A stretch of 41,619 nucleotides of DNA from Clostridiales bacterium (GTDB lineage Bacteria > Bacillota > Clostridia > Lachnospirales > Lachnospiraceae): the NCBI GenBank assembly GCA_012523775.1, contig JAAYTK010000095.1:1-41619 (forward strand), written 5' to 3'. A program made the position numbers and the translations under genes. Of this stretch, positions 1-7,971 are shown piece after piece; within the stretch, counting starts at the first letter, position 1, and each line of letters starts with the position of its first letter. Below the pieces are notes generated by a model. The model did no database searches. It was not told where the DNA came from and saw only the letters and a program-made list of their open reading frames with translations.

Positions 1-5
1 AAAAA

Positions 6-1124
6 ATGGATGAAAGAATTAAAACATTAGCACATAATCTGGTAAACTTTTCTATGGAAGTAAAGGAAGGAGACAAGGTATACGTACATCATATCGGAGA
101 GTCAACAGAGGGCTTAGCGAGACAGATTGTCAAGGAAGTATATAAGGTAGGCGGAGTACCCTTCGTTCACTACACTAATCCCAGACTGCAAAGAGAGGTA
201 TTATTAAACTGTACAGAGGAGCAGATGTCATTAATGGCAAAGATTGATGCCGCTGAAATGGATCAAATGGACTGCTATGTAGGCATAAGAGGCTCGGATA
301 ATATAGCTGAGAATGCCGATGTACCGCAGGATAAAATGAAGCTTTACGAGACCTACTATCAGACCCCTGTACATCATGATATTCGTGTTAAGAAGACCAG
401 ATGGGTTGTTCTTCGTTATCCGAATGCTTCAATGTCACAGTTGGCAGGAATGAGTCAGGAGGCTTTCGAGGATTTCTACTTTAGGGTATGTAATTTGGAC
501 TATGGTAAAATGGATGAGGCAATGAAGAACCTTATTGACTATATGAATAGAACGGATAAGGTGAGAATTGTCGGACCCGGCACAGATTTAAGCTTTTCAA
601 TCAAAAATATACCAGCCGTTCCCTGTTCCGGAAAAAGAAATATCCCTGATGGAGAGGTGTATACGGCACCGGTAAGAGACAGTGTCAACGGAGTACTAAC
701 CTATAATACCCCGGCTGTATTTCAGGGATTTACTTTTGAGAACATATCATTTCGTTTTGAAAACGGTAAGATTGTCGAGGCGACTTCGAACGACACTGCA
801 AGAATTAATGACGTACTGAATACAGATGAGGGTGCCCGCTATATTGGTGAATTTGCTATAGGTGTCAACCCCTATATTCTTAAGCCAATGAAGGATACTT
901 TGTTTGACGAGAAAATCATGGGTTCCTTCCATTTTACACCCGGAAATTGCTATGAAGAGGAAGCGCCTAACGGAAACAGTTCTGCTATTCATTGGGATTT
1001 GGTATGCATCCAAACACCCGAATATGGTGGCGGCGAGATTTATTTTGATGATGTATTAATCCGTAAGGATGGTAGATTTGTTGTCAAGGAGTTGGAGTGC
1101 TTAAATCCTGAAAATTTAGTCTAA
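6..1124 (+). CDS. M29-family metallo-aminopeptidase (AmpS/PepS-like)
   Basis: Cytoplasmic two-metal exopeptidase that removes N-terminal residues from peptides. The 372 residues have no signal peptide or membrane segment. The expected M29 metal ligands can be placed in order: E217 in NIPDGEVYTAP, E282 in GEFAIG, H309 in SFHF, Y316 in GNCY, and H329 with D331 in IHWD. The family usually has about 400 residues, so this copy is slightly short at the N-terminus. The ATG lies five bases from the window edge, so the ribosome site cannot be seen and an earlier start is possible. The glycosyltransferase follows after 14 bases and may be cotranscribed. The family is clear; the peptide preference cannot be read from sequence. 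Confidence 0.9.
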   Translation: MDERIKTLAHNLVNFSMEVKEGDKVYVHHIGESTEGLARQIVKEVYKVGGVPFVHYTNPRLQREVLLNCTEEQMSLMAKIDAAEMDQMDCYVGIRGSDNIAENADVPQDKMKLYETYYQTPVHHDIRVKKTRWVVLRYPNASMSQLAGMSQEAFEDFYFRVCNLDYGKMDEAMKNLIDYMNRTDKVRIVGPGTDLSFSIKNIPAVPCSGKRNIPDGEVYTAPVRDSVNGVLTYNTPAVFQGFTFENISFRFENGKIVEATSNDTARINDVLNTDEGARYIGEFAIGVNPYILKPMKDTLFDEKIMGSFHFTPGNCYEEEAPNGNSSAIHWDLVCIQTPEYGGGEIYFDDVLIRKDGRFVVKELECLNPENLV

Positions 1125-1138
1125 GAAGGTGATTTTCA

Positions 1139-2155
1139 ATGAAGCTTTTGACGGCAGCGGTACCCTGTTATAACTCGGCAGCATATATGAGACGTGCTAT
1201 TGATACGTTGTTGACAGGGGGAAATGATATAGAGATTATCATTGTAAACGATGGATCAAAGGATGAGACAGAAGAAATAGCATTGGAATACCGGGAGAAA
1301 TATCCGGAGATTGTCCGCGTTATTTCACAGGAGAACGGTGGGCATGGAGAAGCCGTTAACACGGGACTTGCTAATGCTACCGGCCTATATTTTAAAGTGC
1401 TGGACAGTGACGATTGGGTAAGTGAAAATGCACTGCAGGATGTTTTAAATAAGTTAAAGGAACTGATTGCGGACGGTAATAGTCCGGATTTGTTCCTGGC
1501 TAATTATGTTTATGAGAAGGTTGGAGCAAAACGTAAGAAGGTTATTAATTATAATTGGGCTCTTCCCAAGAACCGGATATTTACATGGGATGAAATCATG
1601 CATTTTAGGCAGAGCCAGAACATCCTAATGCACTCCACGATATATCGTACTAAGCTTTTAAAGGATTGTGGAATGAAGCTTCCAAAGCATACATTCTATG
1701 TGGACAATATATTTGTATATCAGCCGCTTCCCTTCGTGAAAACTCTCTATTATATGGATGTTAATCTATACCGTTACTTTATCGGAAGATCCGATCAGTC
1801 AGTCAATGAGAAGGTGATGATTAGCAGAATAGACCAACAGCTAAAGGTCACAAGAATCATGATTGAATCTCATGACCTGACACAAATAAAGAGTAAGAAG
1901 CTAAGAAATTATATGATAAAGTATTTATCTATGATGATGGTAATCTGCTCGGTATTTCTGATAAAAGAGGGTAGTGATGAGAGCATTAAGAAAAAGCAGG
2001 AGCTTTGGAATTATCTGAAGGATCAAAACAGATGGCTTTATAAAAGGATTAGATCCCATATACTCGGCCGTTCGGTGGATCTTCCCGGAAGGTTTGGCCG
2101 CAGAGTAGTCGAGTTGGGATATGATATAGCAAGAAAGATTTATGGATTCAATTAA
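1139..2155 (+). CDS. Glycosyltransferase family 2 (GT-A fold)
   Basis: Predicted to transfer a sugar from a nucleotide-sugar donor to an unknown acceptor, as in cell-surface polysaccharide synthesis. The N-terminus has the GT2 hallmarks: AVPCYNSAAYMRRAI near residues 7-21, IIIVNDGS at 33-40, and the metal-binding DXD-type motif VLDSDDWV at 87-94. The C-terminal 100 or so residues are basic with one hydrophobic stretch (YLSMMMVICSVFLI) that may be membrane-associated. The ATG follows AAGGTGAT at a suitable distance. The gene sits just behind the aminopeptidase and converges on a PAP2-type phosphatase. Donor and acceptor are not identifiable. Confidence 0.85.
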   Translation: MKLLTAAVPCYNSAAYMRRAIDTLLTGGNDIEIIIVNDGSKDETEEIALEYREKYPEIVRVISQENGGHGEAVNTGLANATGLYFKVLDSDDWVSENALQDVLNKLKELIADGNSPDLFLANYVYEKVGAKRKKVINYNWALPKNRIFTWDEIMHFRQSQNILMHSTIYRTKLLKDCGMKLPKHTFYVDNIFVYQPLPFVKTLYYMDVNLYRYFIGRSDQSVNEKVMISRIDQQLKVTRIMIESHDLTQIKSKKLRNYMIKYLSMMMVICSVFLIKEGSDESIKKKQELWNYLKDQNRWLYKRIRSHILGRSVDLPGRFGRRVVELGYDIARKIYGFN

Positions 2156-2192
2156 ATCTCCGGTAATTAAAGAGGTTATATAATAATAAGCA

Positions 2193-2270
2193 GGGGTTGT
2201 TTCAAAAATAATAAGGAGGATGCTTATATGCTTGATATGCATCCTCCTGGTATTATTTTGAAGCATCCCC
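2193..2270. repeat. Long imperfect inverted repeat between convergent genes
   Basis: Arms of about 31 bases at 2193-2223 and 2239-2270 are near reverse complements. The innermost part (AAGGAGGATGC against GCATCCTCCT) is perfect, with a short AT-rich loop. It lies between the stops of the glycosyltransferase and the oppositely oriented phosphatase. It may be a bidirectional terminator, but neither side has a clear T-tract. The length and symmetry would also suit a small palindromic repeat or MITE relic. Confidence 0.6.
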
Positions 2271-2283
2271 TTATATGATTTAG

Positions 2284-2967
2284 CTAGACATTAGACAACT
2301 TGCTGTCTGCTTCCTTAAGCACTCTGTGGCGGTCAGGCAGATATATAAATGCGTACATGATGATGCTCAAAATGATTCCTCCGAATATGTCAAGAACCGA
2401 ATGCTGCTTTAAGAATACGGTTGACATACAGATTAATACTGTCAGTATAAAGGTAGATATCTGAAGCCATATGATGTTTCGCAGGGATTCGCTTTTTCTG
2501 ATTGCAATCATAGCTCCAATGGAATTATATACATGGATACTTGGAAATACATTTGTGGCAGTATCTAATTTATACAGCCTTCTTATTATATCGATAAAAA
2601 TATTATTTCTTCCGAGAGTATTCAGATTCACCCTAAGATAGTGACCGTTAGGCCATATGGTATATATAATCAAGCAAATTGTCATTCCGATAAAAAGAAA
2701 GGCACAGCATTTATAAAAGTCCTGTTTTGAGGTCAGAAAAAAGTAAGCAACAGTTATGAAAATGTATAAAAACCATAGGGCATATGGTATTATAAATATT
2801 TCCATGAATGGTATATACTTATCCAATGTTGAATGAATCGGTGTAAAATCTGTGGTTACGGTACGCTCCAGATAAGTAAACCAAATCATATAGATAAAAA
2901 AATATACAAGGATTAATCCATGTTTATATTTTTTATAGGTATGTATTAGCTTGTTTTTAATTTTCAT
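2284..2967 (-). CDS. PAP2-superfamily membrane phosphatase
   Basis: Integral membrane protein of 227 residues with about six hydrophobic segments, predicted to hydrolyse or transfer a lipid phosphate at the membrane surface. Two PAP2 signatures are visible: PSIH (C2, in NVFPSIHVYNSIGA) and STVFLKQHSVLD (C3), which keeps the S-x6-H-x3-D spacing with Thr where classical members have Arg. The C1 motif KxxxxxxRP is not seen. This fits the PAP2_3/inositolphosphotransferase-like subgroup common in Firmicutes rather than undecaprenyl-diphosphate phosphatases. The ATG follows GAGGT on the minus strand, and a good sigma-A promoter lies at 3017-3045. Substrate unknown. Confidence 0.75.
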   Translation of the reverse strand: MKIKNKLIHTYKKYKHGLILVYFFIYMIWFTYLERTVTTDFTPIHSTLDKYIPFMEIFIIPYALWFLYIFITVAYFFLTSKQDFYKCCAFLFIGMTICLIIYTIWPNGHYLRVNLNTLGRNNIFIDIIRRLYKLDTATNVFPSIHVYNSIGAMIAIRKSESLRNIIWLQISTFILTVLICMSTVFLKQHSVLDIFGGIILSIIMYAFIYLPDRHRVLKEADSKLSNV

Positions 2968-3016
2968 GCAGATACCTCAATTCCGAATAATTATATAACA
3001 TCATTTTGTAGAAAGT

Positions 3017-3045
3017 AGTATAGCACAAATTCCTATTCTCTACAA
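3017..3045 (-). promoter_or_regulatory. Sigma-A promoter for the PAP2 gene
   Basis: On the minus strand, TTGTAG (3045-3040), a 17-base spacer, and TATACT (3022-3017) preceded by TG-C form an extended -10 promoter. It lies about 50 bases upstream of the start codon. Confidence 0.65.
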
Positions 3046-3118
3046 TATACAGAAAATTACATTAAGAATAACTTAAGAATATTTTAATAATTTATAAGAG
3101 AGAATGATTAAAAGAAGA

Positions 3119-3147
3119 TGGACAGGTAGCGATATAATATTTATAAT
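3119..3147 (+). promoter_or_regulatory. Sigma-A promoter for the deoB operon
   Basis: TGGACA at 3119-3124, a 17-base spacer, and TATAAT at 3142-3147. A second TATAAT at 3133-3138 is too close to that -35 to use it. The leader to deoB is about 80 bases and shows no known riboswitch. Confidence 0.6.
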
Positions 3148-3233
3148 AGAATAATAATGGTAATATATAGGAGACTAATATTGGGGAATTATCCCTTGTT
3201 ATATACCAGACATTTTAAAGGAGGCAGAAATAT

Positions 3234-4412
3234 ATGAAAAGAATATTTTTAGTGGTTTTAGACAGTGTGGGTATCGGTGAATTACCCGATGCCAAGGAAT
3301 ATAATGATGAGGGAAGTCATACTTTATATGGCGCCTCAAAGAGCGAATTTTTTAATATGCCTAACATGGAAAAGCTTGGTTTGTTCAATATAACAGGAGT
3401 AAAGGAAAGGTTTCAAAATATGGATTTATCCAAGGGCTTTGATGGAAGTATTGCCAGACTCGCCGAGAAATCCAAGGGAAAGGATACTACCACAGGGCAC
3501 TGGGAAATCGCAGGTATAATTTCAAAATCACCATTTCCTACCTATCCTAACGGATTTCCGGAAGAAGTGATAAGAGAATTTGAGAAAAAAACCGGCAGGA
3601 AGGCACTGTGCAATCTGCCCTATTCAGGAACCGAGGTTATACTCGAATATGGAAGAGAACACATGGAAACGGGAGCTCTTATAGTTTATACCTCCGCTGA
3701 CAGTGTATTTCAAATTGCGGCCCATGAGGAGGTTGTTCCGGTTAAAGAGCTGTATAGGTATTGTGAGATAGCAAGAGATATGCTTCAGGGAGAACATGGT
3801 GTAGGCCGTGTAATAGCAAGGCCATTCGTGGGTGAATATCCCAACTATACCAGAACTGCCAATCGACATGATTATTCACTGGCTCCTTCACTGACTATGC
3901 TTGATCAATTGGCAGACTCAGGATTGGATGTTCTGGGTGTCGGAAAGATCTATGATATATTCGCAGGAAAGGGTATTACCGATACCGTTCGTACTAAGAG
4001 TAATGAAGAGGGAATCGAAAAGCTGATTGAAAGAATTAACAGAGAATTTACCGGATTGTGTTTTGTAAATCTTGTGGATTTCGATATGGTATATGGACAT
4101 CGGAATGATTCGGACGGATATGCGAAGGCTCTTAGCTATTTTGACAGTCAGTTACCCAGAATCCTCGAAGCACTTAAAGATGATGATATTCTTATTATTA
4201 CTGCAGACCATGGCTGTGATCCGTCCACACCATCTACGGATCATTCCAGAGAATACGTTCCTATGATTGCATACGGAAAGCGGATAAAAAGGAATAATGA
4301 TCTTGGAACAAGGGAAAGCTTCGCTGATATAGCTGCTACAATTCTGGAATATTTTAATGTTAAACAACAGGTTGCAGGGACATCATTTTTAAAGGATATT
4401 CTGAAGGAGTAA
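3234..4412 (+). CDS. deoB: Phosphopentomutase
   Basis: Interconverts (deoxy)ribose 1-phosphate and 5-phosphate in nucleoside salvage and catabolism, in the cytoplasm. At 392 residues it is full length. It has the alkaline-phosphatase-superfamily features: VVLDSVGIGELPDA at 7-20 with metal ligand D10, the phosphorylation site in KDTTTGHWE (83-91), the NLVDFDMVYGHRND segment, and the late metal cluster ITADHGCDPSTPSTDHSRE. The ATG is preceded by AAAGGAGG. It is the first gene of a tight run: the glycosylase starts 7 bases after its stop. No deoR-type regulator or nucleoside phosphorylase is adjacent, so it appears to be expressed with DNA/tRNA quality-control genes. Confidence 0.97.
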   Translation: MKRIFLVVLDSVGIGELPDAKEYNDEGSHTLYGASKSEFFNMPNMEKLGLFNITGVKERFQNMDLSKGFDGSIARLAEKSKGKDTTTGHWEIAGIISKSPFPTYPNGFPEEVIREFEKKTGRKALCNLPYSGTEVILEYGREHMETGALIVYTSADSVFQIAAHEEVVPVKELYRYCEIARDMLQGEHGVGRVIARPFVGEYPNYTRTANRHDYSLAPSLTMLDQLADSGLDVLGVGKIYDIFAGKGITDTVRTKSNEEGIEKLIERINREFTGLCFVNLVDFDMVYGHRNDSDGYAKALSYFDSQLPRILEALKDDDILIITADHGCDPSTPSTDHSREYVPMIAYGKRIKRNNDLGTRESFADIAATILEYFNVKQQVAGTSFLKDILKE

Positions 4413-4419
4413 GACATTC

Positions 4420-4905
4420 ATGGGAAGCAGATTAGTACATCCGTTAGCCCCGGTATTCAATGAGGATTCGAATATTCTTATATTAGGGTCCTTTCCTTCG
4501 GTTAAGTCCAGAGAAGGCGAATTTTTCTATCATCATCCGCAGAATCGATTTTGGCGGGTAATAAGCACCGTTTTTAATGAGGAGTTGCCGGAAACCGTAG
4601 AAGAAAAGAGAAATATTCTATTAAGAAACAATATAGCATTGTGGGATGTTGTACAAAGCTGCGAAATTACGGGTTCGGCTGATATCAGTATTAAGAATGT
4701 TATTCCGAATGATATCATGCCTATCTTAGAAAAGGCTAAAATTCAAGTACTATATGCCAACGGTGGAACGGCTTATAGACTGTATAAAAGATATATCTTC
4801 AACCATAGCAAAAGAGAAATTATTCTGCTTCCGTCTACAAGTCCCGCCAATGCTTCATATTCATTGGACAGACTTATAGAGGCATGGAAGGTTATCAGGC
4901 TTTGA
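4420..4905 (+). CDS. DNA-deoxyinosine glycosylase (UDG superfamily, family 6)
   Basis: Predicted base-excision enzyme that removes hypoxanthine, the adenine deamination product, from DNA. The family is recognisable from GSFPSVKSREGEFF (23-36) with the GxxPS motif, the HPQNRFW block (39-45) holding the conserved Asn42, and the C-terminal LPSTSPANASYS motif. The 161 residues are a normal length. It starts 7 bases after deoB and is followed 18 bases later by dtd, so the three genes are probably one transcript. Family 6 enzymes are known for deoxyinosine activity rather than uracil removal; the activity here is inferred by family. Confidence 0.85.
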   Translation: MGSRLVHPLAPVFNEDSNILILGSFPSVKSREGEFFYHHPQNRFWRVISTVFNEELPETVEEKRNILLRNNIALWDVVQSCEITGSADISIKNVIPNDIMPILEKAKIQVLYANGGTAYRLYKRYIFNHSKREIILLPSTSPANASYSLDRLIEAWKVIRL

Positions 4906-4923
4906 TCATAAGGAGGGGAGAAT

Positions 4924-5373
4924 TTGAGAATTGTCATACAAAGGGTTTCGGAAGCAAAGGTAGAAGTAGAAGGAAGAATCACAGGTCATATCGGCAGGGG
5001 ATATCTTATTCTCCTTGGGGTGGGCAAGGACGATGATAAGAAGGTTGCTGACCGCTATATAGATAAGATTCTTAAACTAAGAATTTTTGCCGATGAAAAC
5101 GGCAAAACCAATCTTTCCCTTAAGGATGTGCAGGGTGAGGTTTTGGTTGTGTCACAATTTACTCTGTATGCCGATTGCAGAAAGGGGAACAGACCGGATT
5201 TTATAAATGCGGGCTCTGCACAAAAGGCCGAGGAATTATATCAGTATTTTCTGAAGCAAATCAAGGAGAAATTGGGTAAGGTAGAAAGCGGTGAATTTGG
5301 AGCCGAAATGAAGGTTTCTTTGGTTAATGACGGGCCGTTTACCATTATATTAAATGAGGACTTGGTTCAATAA
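4924..5373 (+). CDS. dtd: D-aminoacyl-tRNA deacylase
   Basis: Hydrolyses D-aminoacyl-tRNAs (and mischarged Gly-tRNA-Ala) to keep translation homochiral. The 149 residues match the family length. The [17 protein letters not shown] segment carries the catalytic SQxTL motif, and NDGPFTI near the C-terminus carries the cross-subunit Gly-cisPro motif. The start is TTG, chosen because AAGGAGGGG ends a few bases upstream and translation from it gives the canonical MRIVIQRV N-terminus. Last gene of the deoB run; AT-rich sequence follows. Confidence 0.96.
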   Translation: MRIVIQRVSEAKVEVEGRITGHIGRGYLILLGVGKDDDKKVADRYIDKILKLRIFADENGKTNLSLKDVQGEVLVVSQFTLYADCRKGNRPDFINAGSAQKAEELYQYFLKQIKEKLGKVESGEFGAEMKVSLVNDGPFTIILNEDLVQ

Positions 5374-5485
5374 TTTAATTTAATTTTAATCTAATATTAA
5401 GGTAAATTTCTAAATTTATATATAAAATAATATGTAAAGGTTCAGTTTTGCAAAGGCTTAATAATAAAAGGATAGGTGGGATGAC

Positions 5486-6262
5486 ATGATTCAAATTAAT
5501 GAACTAACAAAGGTTTACAAATTAACCAAAAAACAGATGATGGAACAAAAAACAAAAAAGAACATGATGAAAGCCGTAGATAAGCTAAGCTTAACCTCAA
5601 AGCCGGGAGAAATTTATGGGCTTCTCGGACCGAATGGTGCCGGAAAGACGACGGCTCTTCGTTGTATTGCCACTTTACTAAAACCCACTCAGGGAGAAAT
5701 TACGGTAAAAGGGTATGATACAGTAAGGGATTCTGAAAATGTCAGAAAGAAGATTGGTTTTTTGACCAATGAGATTAAGCTGGACCCTCAGTTTTCACCA
5801 AAGTATATGTTTGGCTTTTTTGGCAGACTTCATGGTCTCGATGAAAAGACAATCGATGAAAGAAGAGAGGAATTATTCTCGTATTTTGGTATCAAGGACT
5901 TTGAAGATAAGAAGATTGATGAGCTTTCTTCGGGTATGAAGCAAAAAGCATCAATAGCGGTAAGCCTTGTACATAATCCGGAGGTTGTTATATTTGATGA
6001 ACCTACAAACGGCCTTGATATTGTGACAGCAAGAAATGTGACAGATTATCTAAAACTCCTTAAGAATGAAGGTAGGACGGTTATTATTTCCACCCATATC
6101 ATGACAGAAGCCGAGAAACTTTGCGACAGAATAGGTATTATTATAAACGGTGTACTGGTTATGGAAGGGACTTTGGCTGAAATACTTGAAAAGACCAATT
6201 CAAAGGATCTTGAGGATGCGTTTTTTGAGCTGTATAAAACACATAGTAAGGAGGAGGAATAA
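5486..6262 (+). CDS. ABC transporter ATP-binding protein (NatA-like)
   Basis: Cytoplasmic ATPase subunit of an ABC exporter. Walker A GPNGAGKTT is at 48-56, the Q-loop region near 90-100 (FLTNE), the signature LSSGMKQK at 147-154, Walker B VVIFDEPTNGLD at 167-178 and the switch His in STHIMTEAE at 204. A Lys-rich insert near residues 14-29 precedes the core. The permease starts one base after the stop. The pairing with an ABC-2 permease with a large outer loop resembles the NatAB sodium exporter, but other exported substrates are equally possible. Confidence 0.93.
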   Translation: MIQINELTKVYKLTKKQMMEQKTKKNMMKAVDKLSLTSKPGEIYGLLGPNGAGKTTALRCIATLLKPTQGEITVKGYDTVRDSENVRKKIGFLTNEIKLDPQFSPKYMFGFFGRLHGLDEKTIDERREELFSYFGIKDFEDKKIDELSSGMKQKASIAVSLVHNPEVVIFDEPTNGLDIVTARNVTDYLKLLKNEGRTVIISTHIMTEAEKLCDRIGIIINGVLVMEGTLAEILEKTNSKDLEDAFFELYKTHSKEEE

Positions 6263-6263
6263 G

Positions 6264-7475
6264 ATGGATGGAGTAAAAAATATTGTTAAAAAGGAATTAA
6301 CCAGAGTATTTACGGATAAGAAATTAATTATTAGTCTGTTTATTCTTCCGGGTGTGCTTATTATGGTTATGTACAGCATTATGGGAGGCTTGATATCTAA
6401 TCTTCAGAAGGATATCGAGACTCATATCCCCACAGTATATATTCAGAATGCTCCCGATGATTTGGATAATATTATTGATTCCGTCAGTTACATAGGGGAT
6501 ATAACATATATAAGCTCAAATGATTCAACAGATTCTATAAAAGACGGAATATTAAAAGGTGAAATTGACTTATTGGTTATATTTGATGAGGATTTTACTG
6601 ATAAGATCTATAGTTACAAAGAGGTGGGCGACCCTATTCCTGAGGTCAGAACATTTTATAATCCGTCCGAGGATTACTCAAATGCCGCAAAGGGTAATTT
6701 TATAGCATCCGTATTAAATACATATCAACAGTCATTACTGGCAGAAAGATTGGGCAATATTGAACAGCTACAGGTATTTCATATTGACCGAAATCCTGAG
6801 GCAGGTATAATTATTGATGAGAGTAAAGCGACAGGCAAGTTCCTGGCTATGCTTTTACCATTCCTTATCAACATAATGCTTTTCCAGGGAGCCATGGGAC
6901 TGGGTATGGATACCATTACCGGTGAAAAAGAAAGAGGTACCCTTTCCAGTATGCTACTTTCACCGATTAAACGAAGCCAGATTGTGTTTGGTAAGCTGAT
7001 TTCTTTGGGAATTTTAACAAGCCTGTCTGCAGTTATATATACTGTATCGGTTGTTATAGGAATTCAGAGGTTATCAGGTGAAGCCATGGATATGAATATT
7101 AAGTTTTCACCGATTCAGATTATACAGCTGTTTGTTTTACTGATTATATTGGTTTATCTGTATGTATCCATGGTATCATTGATGGCGGTGTATGCCAGAA
7201 CTCAGAAGGAGGCAGGAACTTATATAACTCCTCTGTATATTCTGGTAATGCTGGGTAGTATAATGACCATGTTCTCCAGTGGAGGAGAGAAGGAGCTCCA
7301 ATTTTATGCGATTCCCATATATAACGGTGCCATCGCAATGCAGGATTTGCTTGTAGGTGAGCTTACTATGGCTAAGTTCGGTATAACTGTAGGTTCACTT
7401 GCTTTAGTAGCATTTTTGCTCACAACACTAATAACCAAAGCATTTAACAGTGAGAGAGTTATGTTTAATGCTTAA
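6264..7475 (+). CDS. ABC-2 type permease (NatB-like)
   Basis: Membrane subunit partnering the preceding ATPase. The start is set at 6264, where ATG GAT GGA follows AAGGAGGAGG. An in-frame ATG at 6150 would overlap the ATPase by over 100 bases and lacks a ribosome site. The 403-residue product has TM1 at about 21-44, an outer domain of about 145 residues, then five hydrophobic segments from about 192 to 391. The cytoplasmic loop GEKERGTLSSMLLSPIKR after TM2 is typical of ABC2_membrane_3 permeases. Substrate is not deducible. Confidence 0.92.
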   Translation: MDGVKNIVKKELTRVFTDKKLIISLFILPGVLIMVMYSIMGGLISNLQKDIETHIPTVYIQNAPDDLDNIIDSVSYIGDITYISSNDSTDSIKDGILKGEIDLLVIFDEDFTDKIYSYKEVGDPIPEVRTFYNPSEDYSNAAKGNFIASVLNTYQQSLLAERLGNIEQLQVFHIDRNPEAGIIIDESKATGKFLAMLLPFLINIMLFQGAMGLGMDTITGEKERGTLSSMLLSPIKRSQIVFGKLISLGILTSLSAVIYTVSVVIGIQRLSGEAMDMNIKFSPIQIIQLFVLLIILVYLYVSMVSLMAVYARTQKEAGTYITPLYILVMLGSIMTMFSSGGEKELQFYAIPIYNGAIAMQDLLVGELTMAKFGITVGSLALVAFLLTTLITKAFNSERVMFNA

Positions 7476-7522
7476 CCAATCGGGAATTTTACATAGAATT
7501 AGGAAGATAGGAGCACGGGATT

Positions 7523-7798
7523 ATGCCGACAATCTGGGATGATTTACTCATTATAATGATATTCTTAGTACCCTTCCTGCTTATACAGATATTTCTTTCG
7601 ATCAGAAAAAGAATTATATGGGGATTTGTTATCCCGATTTTATGGACTGTGTTAGGAGTATGGATGATCATAAGCAACCGAAGGAATGAGAGTAGTCATA
7701 TCCCCGAGCTGATATTATTCTATCTCATTGGAGACTTGATATTTATAGGTATTCTTTTTCTGATAAAACATTTAAGAAAAAGAAGCCATATGATTTAA
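7523..7798 (+). CDS. Small membrane protein, unknown function
   Basis: A 91-residue product with three hydrophobic segments (about 7-26, 32-49 and 66-82), the last two separated by the polar SNRRNESSHIPE stretch, and a basic C-terminus (KHLRKRSHMI). ATG is nine bases after AGGAG. It starts 47 bases after the ABC permease and ends just before a terminator, so it is probably the last cistron of that operon. No family recognised; an accessory role in the transporter is only a guess from position. Confidence 0.6.
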   Translation: MPTIWDDLLIIMIFLVPFLLIQIFLSIRKRIIWGFVIPILWTVLGVWMIISNRRNESSHIPELILFYLIGDLIFIGILFLIKHLRKRSHMI

Positions 7799-7819
7799 GA
7801 ACAGAAGCTTATTATTGGA

Positions 7820-7861
7820 GAATGTCAGGATGGCTGAAAGAGCCTCTTGGCATTCTTTTTG
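7820..7861 (+). terminator. Rho-independent terminator of the ABC operon
   Basis: Imperfect hairpin with GAATG (7820-7824) pairing with CATTC (7851-7855) and an inner GGCT/AGCC stem, followed by a T-run. It separates the ABC operon from the protease pair. Confidence 0.65.
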
Positions 7862-7901
7862 TAAAGAAAAATATTAAATCATAGGAACATACTTTAGTAT
7901 T

Positions 7902-7956
7902 ACAACAATATATATATTACTATAGAAGCAAAATCATGTTTTTCTACTATTGTTGT
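7902..7956 (+). promoter_or_regulatory. Leader hairpin ahead of the Csp-like genes
   Basis: ACAACAATA (7902-7910) and TATTGTTGT (7948-7956) are perfect 9-base inverted arms, with a weaker inner stem and AT-rich loop. The hairpin ends right at the GATGAGGTG ribosome site of the first protease gene, so it could mask or stabilise translation initiation, or be an operator. Sequence alone does not distinguish these. Confidence 0.4.
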
Positions 7957-7971
7957 GATGAGGTGTTATAA

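Noticed and set aside
6150-6263. N-terminal extension of the ABC permease
   Set aside because: Overlaps the ATPase in another frame and lacks a ribosome site; AAGGAGGAGG precedes 6264.
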